In this document: piece by piece, positions 38,101 through 47,100 of the stretch
How the letters are laid out: every line of letters starts with the position of its first letter
How positions within the stretch are numbered: position 1 is the stretch's first letter
The notes under the pieces: generated by a model
Databases searched by the model: none
The model's input: only the letters and a program-made list of their open reading frames with translations
Told to the model about the DNA's origin: nothing
Translations under genes and position numbers: made by a program
Source: Hyposmocoma kahamanoa
Lineage: Eukaryota; Arthropoda; Insecta; Lepidoptera; Cosmopterigidae
Direction of reading: 5' to 3'
Length of the DNA stretch: 64,000 bases
Assembly: GCF_003589595.1 (NCBI RefSeq)
Contig: NW_020653852.1
Coordinates: 2,926,048-2,990,047, forward strand

Positions 38101-41100
38101 AGCAGTGTCTGTGGTTTGCACTACTGACCTGACGGACTATGACATTACCATGGTTGGTCTCCTAATAGCTCCAATGTACGAAAAAACCTAACAATCAAAC
38201 CGATTAAAAACGGCAATTGAGTTTGACGTTCTCAACCTGGAACTGGAATCTGTTGACTGGTCACCTGTCATAAACACTAACAACTGCACCGATACAAACG
38301 CGCAATTGCATCGCTACACTTGCGATTGTACCGGTGCAATCGCCTATAAATCGCAAGAGTAGCGACGCTGCTAAACATCGCCGTATATAACCACTCTTAG
38401 AGAAATTCCTTCGAACCAAGGATTGGATTGGATTCGAACCAAGGTAAGTTTACCTCATAACATAACACGGTGCGACGGAATACTATAATAATAAATAAAC
38501 TTGGTGTTTTACTGGTCTTTTACTAAAGACTAAACATAGGTCAATCATATGAATCATCGGGTAACTTGATGACTGTGGAATTCCTAGAAATGTTATTGGT
38601 CACAAATAGGAAATAAAATTAAATCGTGAACATCATGAATCATACCTCGGCTCGCGCCATATGAGCCATGCTACAGCTAATCCTATACGGGATACACCGA
38701 GAAACATTAAAGTAAAAAAAGTATATAAATCTTTGACTCACTAACAAAATTTCTGTCATCAGTGTCAAACATTTTAAACAGCACCACTAGTGCAGGGCCC
38801 TTTTGCAATGCGTAGAGACACGCCTCGTTGGGATCGATGTCGCTCATATATAAAGCTTCCTTCAAGTTGTCTTCGGTCAGTTGGAATTCCTCCTTGGCCG
38901 CCACGACTATATCTGTTAGAAAACAAAAGTAGAATGTCACGATGTGTTATTACCATAATATTCAATAATTTTTGAAATTACATCACTATACTCTAGCCAA
39001 ATTCGATGTAGAATAAATGTCAACAAACAAAAACATATGATTTTTAGGATTTTCATCTTAGACTCTTTCACCGTTACTACAATTTCAATATTTTTCCCCG
39101 AAATTCAACTAGATTATGGATAATACTAAATCTTGAAGTCTTGTTTATAATGAATATTATTCAACAGAAGTTTCAAATCACCTAAAATGACACAAAAATG
39201 ACCAGTAATTAATTACTTGTAAAACTGACACAGTTTCCTAGTGACTTTTTGATTTGAAGGGAGAGATTGCAATCATTCGAATTCCATAATAATATAATAA
39301 TAACGCACACACTCAACATAGCCCCGCACTAGGGAAACCCTGTGTCGCAGGTGCCATGGACACACACATAGACAACCACAAATTACACCCAAACTCACGA
39401 GAGAAATAAATGTAGGTCATACAAATGTTTCTCCCGGCCCGGGAATCGAACCTGGGACCTCTGCGTGGCAGTCCGGCATGGTAACCGTTCGGCCACGGAG
39501 GCAGTTATTCTGGTGGTAATTCAAGTTCAGAATCGGAAATAGATGCTTGATGATATAATATGTGGTAAATTAATGTCAAATAAAATCTTACAATTTTGTT
39601 TCTTTTCATCTACCATTACCTACCATCTAGCAGTAAATATTAATAGGATGCAAACACTTATTTTTATTCCTAAATCACTTATCAATCGATATTTTATAAA
39701 CTTGATAATACTTGGCTAGGCGAGTATTGCTTCTACATAACCCAATTACCTATACCTATTTAAATTCTAATTAAGGGAGAGGCGGTGGGCAGAGCAAGCC
39801 TTAATAATGAGCATTGAAAAAAATGTTCTTTTCCTATGCCCATCATTGGTTGTCTAGCAACGTTTTGTTATTAAACATTCTACATCGAATTTGGCTAGAG
39901 TATAGTTTGGTATAATTATTACAACAAAGGTCGAAACATTAAGAAAAAAACATTAGATCCGGCTGCATTCGAACCAGCAACTTCAGACAATCCGTGCCAG
40001 ATGCTCTGCCATTTAAAGCCATGGAACGAAATTTTAAACAGACCTTATGATTTTTTTTCTTTTGTTTTTCTCTACTGTACGTACTTTCTTTTTACTGTTC
40101 GTGTTAATTGTCCCACTATAATAGGGCTTTCCGGTTTAGGTTACATTAAGTTAGGGACTGGATAGCATTGATCAAATCAATGCTGGAAAGCAACAGGCCG
40201 TGGAAGAAGGTGACAACCATCTGCGAACGTGTAAAGGCGAGGAAGGGAGCTGTCGAGCGAGAGAGGAAGATGACCACCCATCTCCCGATCCGCAAGAGAA
40301 GAGTCGGGCATCAAAGGAGACTTTTGAGTCTTCCTTCAATTCCACTTAACAGGAACGCCTTCGGAAGCATCGTCGTACACACCCCCCTAGGTGATTGATG
40401 GCCTTGACTTTGCAACCGGACACAAGGGCTAGCTAAAGATTTTTAGGTCGTATAACTACTTAGCTTACACGCTGAACTGGCAGTTCTTTGTTCTCACCGG
40501 CAAGGACGGTTATTCGAAGTATATCTTTGTGTCGCAATCTGGTTGACCTGTATAGTAGGGAAAGTGAGTCCTCAGGGCTGTTGACGACTTCCCTGAGTCG
40601 ACACTTCTTATGAGTGGAGGAGAGGTCGCTGAAGGGTATACAGTTCGCCGTAGCGACCGCTGGAGAGTTAGATAGGTGAGGAGCAGAGCTGAAGTAGAGT
40701 TTTAAACACAAATGATACTTGATATACTCATGAAAACATAGAGAAGTGAAAATGTAGATGAACATACTGACGTAATCCCACTTCTCGTAGAGGTCATAAT
40801 GCGCGTGGTGACAATGAGGCCAGAACAGGATAAAGTTGTATCGGCGTAGATCCACGGACATTCGCTCGCACACTCGTTTCTTTCGCGCGGCGAGTGTAAG
40901 CACTCGCAATCTTTCCCTTTGCTCCTGTGTTTCTATATCCAGTTTACGTTCGACTTCTGTCTTCTCCTGTACAAAGTTTTGTTTTTACCCTTCATTGTCG
41001 CGATGAGGCATGGTAGGCATTGGGTACATGTTAGCGAGCATAAAATAGGGGGAACCAATCAAAGATGATTTAAATCGAGTGTCAGTAAACTAGGATTTGA

Positions 41101-44100
41101 AACTATCAAAACATTTATTTTCAAAGATATTTATTTATTTCATAAGTTCGAAGCGATAATTACTATCGACAATTATCAATGATAATTATCGCTTCGACCC
41201 CTTGCCCTTCATTGTCATGATGAGGTGTAGCCATGGTAGCGAGCATGGAATTGGGAGACCCAAACAAAGGTAATTTAAAAAATAAATCGAGTGTCAGTAA
41301 ACCAGGGTTTGGAATTATCAAGTAATTTAGTTTTAAAGAATTTATGTAATTTCATAAGTTCGAAATTCAAAGTAATAATTATCATGATAATTATCGCTTC
41401 GAACCCTGCTGCAAACAGATGGTAGTCAAAGCTAGCAAAAAAAATAGACTACGTACAGCTTCAATTGGTAACACTTCTTCAAAATCATACTTGATCATCG
41501 GAGGACCGCCTTGCAACTCTTTTCTCCGACCTTCCAACTCTTTCTCAATGATGTTGCATAACTCGATACCGTTTGCACCAAACATTATATTCGTGAATTT
41601 CCCTTTCTGCGAATTTCATATTTAAGCAGTCTATTTATAAATACGAAACCACCTATTAGGTAAAGGCTAACAACTAGGGTTAGGGGGTAAACTCTATGTT
41701 TGAGCCTCTAGATTACTTACACGTTTGGCCGTATGTAATTGGTAATCCTTCAAATGATACTATGAAATAGGTTAATAATGAATTACCAGTAAACGCGAAG
41801 AATATATAACTTCAGTCCTAACTCCACACAGAAGTTACTGCACAAATCGTTCTCTGAAGCACGAGTGCACGGAACTTAGTTTGTGAATGACCAGTCGCAG
41901 TCGATCTGTACACTAAGAACCAGCGCAAACTAACGGATGGTGAGGGAGAGCATCGAAGGAGATCTTATGCCCGCCAGCGCACACTGATATCCCTTACGAT
42001 TTCGCGAGTGTACCGCAGATTCAGGCACATACCGATGGATTTTAGCGCATGCCCGTGGATTTCGATGCATATCGGTGGGTTCCAGCGCATACCGGTGGAT
42101 TCAGTCGCATATCGGCGTCACCCGTAGAAAGAAATGCGCTGCTATGCTCCAAAGTCGGCCTCAGAGGATTAAAATGTATGCCTTATTTCTATTAAAATAA
42201 ATAAATAAATAAATAACGCACACACTCAACATAGCCCCGCACTAGGGAAACCCTGTGTCGCGGGTACCATGGACACACACATAGACACCACAAATTACAC
42301 CCAAACTCACGAGAGAAATAAATGTAAGCCATACAAACATTTCTCCCGGCCCGGGAATCGAACCTGGGACCTCTGCGTGGCAGTCCGGCATGGTAACCGT
42401 TCGGCCACGGAGGCAGTTAATAGTATAAAACATGCATTTATAAATGTTACGTCTTCCGCTTTCCCGTACGCCGGTTTGCGTAAACCCTAAGTAAAATAGT
42501 TGACGATAGTAATAGCATGTAATTATAATTGCGAGCACGCGTGAGTCATCGCGTGAGTCGCGCTTCCGTTGCAGATTACATTTTTTGTGTGACGAGTGAC
42601 GCGACTAACAAGTCGCGCGCCTGACGGTAAGCGATACGCCTACTGTTGATATTGAGATAAGTTGACAAGTCCCATGTACCTATAATTTCACAGTAGGGGA
42701 GCGTGGGGGAATGGGAGCCTAAGGAAAATTGACAATAAAAGTCATAATTTATGCAATTTAAATTTTTATTAATTATGAACATACGCTTCACATATCTGGG
42801 TACTAGATAATCACAGAAAAAATATGGAACTAAAATAAAATATTTGGTTAAAAAAGAAAAAACTAAAACATGTCATTCGTTCTCATTACCCGACAGTTCG
42901 GGAAATGGGAGCCGCCAAGAATCCCGTATGTCAAACAAATGGGAGCCATTCTATATAATCAGTAATAAAATATATAAGTTAAAAAGTAATGAAAATAAAC
43001 AAGAAAGTGTTAAAGAAATATCCACTGAATATTGCAACTGGATAAGGAGAGCCAAATAGCTCTCAGTACCCGCATAATATCGAATTAAAAAAGGAATAAA
43101 ACAGTAAAAACATTTCTATTTTTATTGTGATTCCAATTATAACTTCTAAAATTTGATAGATATGGTGACATAGCTAGTGTAAATATAATGTAGTATCTAT
43201 GCATTTTAATGTTTACCTGGGATGATGAAATTTGGCAAATGATATAAGCGCGGAGCGAAAAACACACAACCATCTCATACGACTAAACGCGGGGTTCTAC
43301 GGGGGCGCCCACGGGACTCGGACCTTGTCGAACGTTAACGAAGACATAGGAGTGCCGTTTGCACAAATACGAGCATTGGGAAAGTCCAGTTTAACACCGC
43401 TCTCATTACCCGCGGGCTCCCAATACCCCACGTTCCCCTAATGTTAACATTACGCTTGATGGCCCAAATAGGTAAGACAGCAGTATTTCCCTGAGCGAAG
43501 TTTCACAAGGAACTCCACTACCGTAATAACTATAAGTGGGCAGCAACACGGTTCAATAATACACCAACAAATATTTTAAATTCGCGTCTCGCACATCATC
43601 GTCAAACCAGACTATTTCCATCGAAGATGCGCTAGGAAAAAAAAATGCCATGCAAACTGGGTCCGATTCATATGATGTATTTATTACAACAAATGACATT
43701 TTATTTCACACCCTGAACGAAATTATGATCGATTCGATCTGTTCCATTTTTCTCCTAGTGAATTCACAAAGATAGCGTATATTATATCTTATGTAACATT
43801 TTTTTTTACTAATTTGTTCTATTGCATTGGAAGTTTCGCAAATAAATAAATACAAAAATTTTTTTTCCTATACAACGCTTGACGGACATAATTAATTTAC
43901 GGTATAATTATAGGTGCGATGGCGAGCGCTGCGAGGAGTATTAGGCTCGAAAGCACATTAAAACTAATCTTATAGAACTGATATTTCCCTTAAGTTAGGT
44001 TAAATTAGATTAGAACTGCGACTATAACGGTGGGCGAGTCCAGCGAGCGAAACGGGCGTGCTGCGGCAGCGGCCGGCGAATCATCAATAGGGGAAAGCGG

Positions 44101-47100
44101 GGCTGAACGTTCCGATTTTCAAATAAGTGGAAGTTTTGTACTGAAAATGAAAAATAAAATACAAAAAATAAAAATAAAATACTTTGACTGTTGGGTTCTG
44201 TCATTTTTATATTAAAGAAACAAATAATTCCCAAAAAACATATTCTTGAAAGTTCTTGAATTGGTTCTATCTAATTAACTGACGTCTGGGAACAAATTTA
44301 TTTTTTTGTATTATCCATCAATCGTAAAATAAATATCTTGTGGGTAGAAATAAAATCACGCCATACGGCTCATGACTCGCGACTCCCGAGGCTATAAGGT
44401 GCCAGTCGTTTTAGTTGTTTTAGTCCTATAAGTCTTTTAAGCTTCCTAGGGTTAAAGACTTTGACTCGAATTAGTCCCCAGTTCTAATCTTATGACTCAA
44501 GACTTGAGATTTAAGAGACTAGACTAGTCGCGAGGAGTTAAAAATTAGTCGAGGTTTTTTAAAAGGTCTTAAAAAACTGAGTCTCTTTCATCGCTATTGC
44601 AGGTCCATTGGGAAAGTTGGTCCTAGGAACAACCAGCCCCTCGAGGGAGGAACTTATACGCCCAAATTACGTTTTTATACGAAGACTGATAGACCGGCAA
44701 AGTAATAGAATCAATGAAAAAATACTCAAACAATAAGATTACTTACTAATGTCACTACAATTTAGAAAAGTTACGTATGAATCGGTCCATAATAAACAAA
44801 GACAGATCAAAAAATTTAAACAAGAAAAAATGTACTTACTTGATGTTTTGACAGCTCCACGCACATATAGCCACACTTTCGTCGTCGCTGGAGTAACTGA
44901 AATGGCTGCCGGCAAGACGCATCACATGACGCTTTAACGACGTGCTTCACATGTATTGCTATATATTTTTCTTGCAAAGTTATTGCTGTGAGAACAACTT
45001 ACCCCGGGAACTACCAGCCCGGGTCTCCCCTACTAAATTTCAATGAGAAATTCTATTTTTGGTATGAAAGATGATATTTTTCTTGGATATAATTTCATGT
45101 GTATTGTTTTTTGATTACGCAATTAAACATTCTGCTTGTGACTATATCCTTTGAAATGACATCAAATGTTAAAATAGATTATTTGTATTATGTTTCATTA
45201 CACATCCATGCAAACTTTTATCTTATCTCACTAGTGAAAAGACATTAGTGTATGGACATATAGGGGGAACGCGGGGTATTGGGAACCCGCGGGTAATGAG
45301 AGCGGTGTTAAACTGGACTTTCCCAATGCTCGTATTTGTGCAAACGGCGCTTCTATGTCTTCGTTAACGTTCGACAAGGTTCGAGTCCCGTGAGCGCCCC
45401 CGTAGAACCCCGCGTTTAGTCGTATGAGATGGTTGTGTGTTTTTCGCTCCGCGCTTATATCATTTGCCAAATTTCATCACCTCAGGTAAGCATTAAAGTG
45501 CATAGATACTACATTGTATTTACGCTAGCTATGTCACCATATCTATCAAATTTTAGAAGTTATGCTTAAAATCACAATAAAAAAAGAATTGTTTTTACTG
45601 TTTTAGTCCTTTTTCAGTTCGATGTTACGCGGGTAATGAGAGCTATTTGGCTCTCCTTATCCCATTGCAATATTCACTGGATATTTCTTTTAACACTTTC
45701 TTGTTTATTGTCATTACTTTTTAAATTATATAGTTTATTACTTTAATTTTTTTTTCAAACTGATTATATATAATGGCTCCCATTTGAAATACGGGATTCT
45801 TATCGCCTCCCATTTCCCGAACTGTGGGGTAATGGGAGCGAATGACATGTTTTAGTTTTTTCTTTTTAACCAAATATTACATTTTAGTTTCACATTTTTT
45901 CTGTGATTATCTAGTACCCAGATATGTGAAGCATACGTTCATGACTAATAAAAATTTAAATTGCATAAATTATGACTTTTATTATCAATTTTTAGGCTTC
46001 CATTCCCCCGCGCTCCTGTGGAAAAGCTTTTGTATAAAAACACAACTGAAACGACACTTCTTGCCCAGTTTTGTGTTCTTCAGAAGTAATAAAATAACAC
46101 TTACGTATATGAAAACGAAGCATGGTTCGCTTTTGTATCGAAATCTTTCGAGGTAGCTTATATTGTCGGTTAGGGCCTAAAACAAAATCGTCAAATTACC
46201 TGTGGCTCTTGTAAAAAGGCGAATCTAACATACTGAACATCAGCCAGCGACATTGGCCTCTCCTAATGTGCACCAATTCTTCCGGTCCTCAGCTTGTCGC
46301 ATCCATGAGCTGCTAGTAATCTTTCTTAGAATGTAATTTCAACTAATAATAAATTTAAAAAAAAAAAACTGGCCAGGGGCATCCTACATAACAAAAAACT
46401 AACGAGAATGGACACTCTCTGCCCCTCCCTAGCTTTAGATACCGCATCATACCCCGCACATTAACGGTCACATTGGCTGAACGACAAGGGCAAAGACGGT
46501 TTTGATATTTGAATATAGTTTTCATTTATTCAAGACGAAACTTGTACGTTAATATATAACATGATTGTAAGTTACTATTTACAATGGTCGTGAATTGTGT
46601 TGTGTACAGCTGTTTATCATCATCTAAACGGGATAAAGATAGGAGTTTCTTTCGTTTCCCGGAAGATGAAACGAAGTAAGTAAAAAAAACTTATGTCTGA
46701 GACTCATTCAATTATTATTTTCTTCATTTATTTAGTGCAGAGTACATACAGATTTATTATATCAATATAATGAGACGCCATAACTTCGTGACCTAGAAGA
46801 CAAGGGTTCTAGAATTTTCAATTTGTATTGGCGATAAATATTATGTAGTGAATATGCCTAATTATTAACTAGGTAACCTAGGACACGCAATTTCAAATAC
46901 CTTGGTTACCTTATTTAGAAGTGCTTGTCCAAAATATAACATTTTAAGTGCTTTTAATATATTTTTTAAAGAAATCTTCAATATTACTGTACTTAAAAAA
47001 TATTATATTATATCGATATAAATACATAATGGACATGTGTAATTATTAGGATTCTATTAATAGAATTATAGGTAACAGATTCGCGTTAGAATTTTTGCTA

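Noticed and set aside
40772..40777. Alternative donor GTCAGT for the exon at 40768-40966
   Set aside because: It would put a stop codon at the start of the next exon; GTATGT four bases on keeps the frame.
44749..44937. 62-codon plus-strand frame
   Set aside because: It lies inside a TAGGGGA-ended element and shows no family resemblance or splice context.
46195..46265. Minus-strand frame SLADVQYVRFAFLQEPQ with splice-like ends, in the right place and phase for the missing thioredoxin exon
   Set aside because: The surrounding text (TTGGTGCACATTAGGAGAGGCC, GACAAGCTGAGGACCGG) is the 3' end of a lepidopteran RTE element, and the peptide does not resemble the thioredoxin strand expected.
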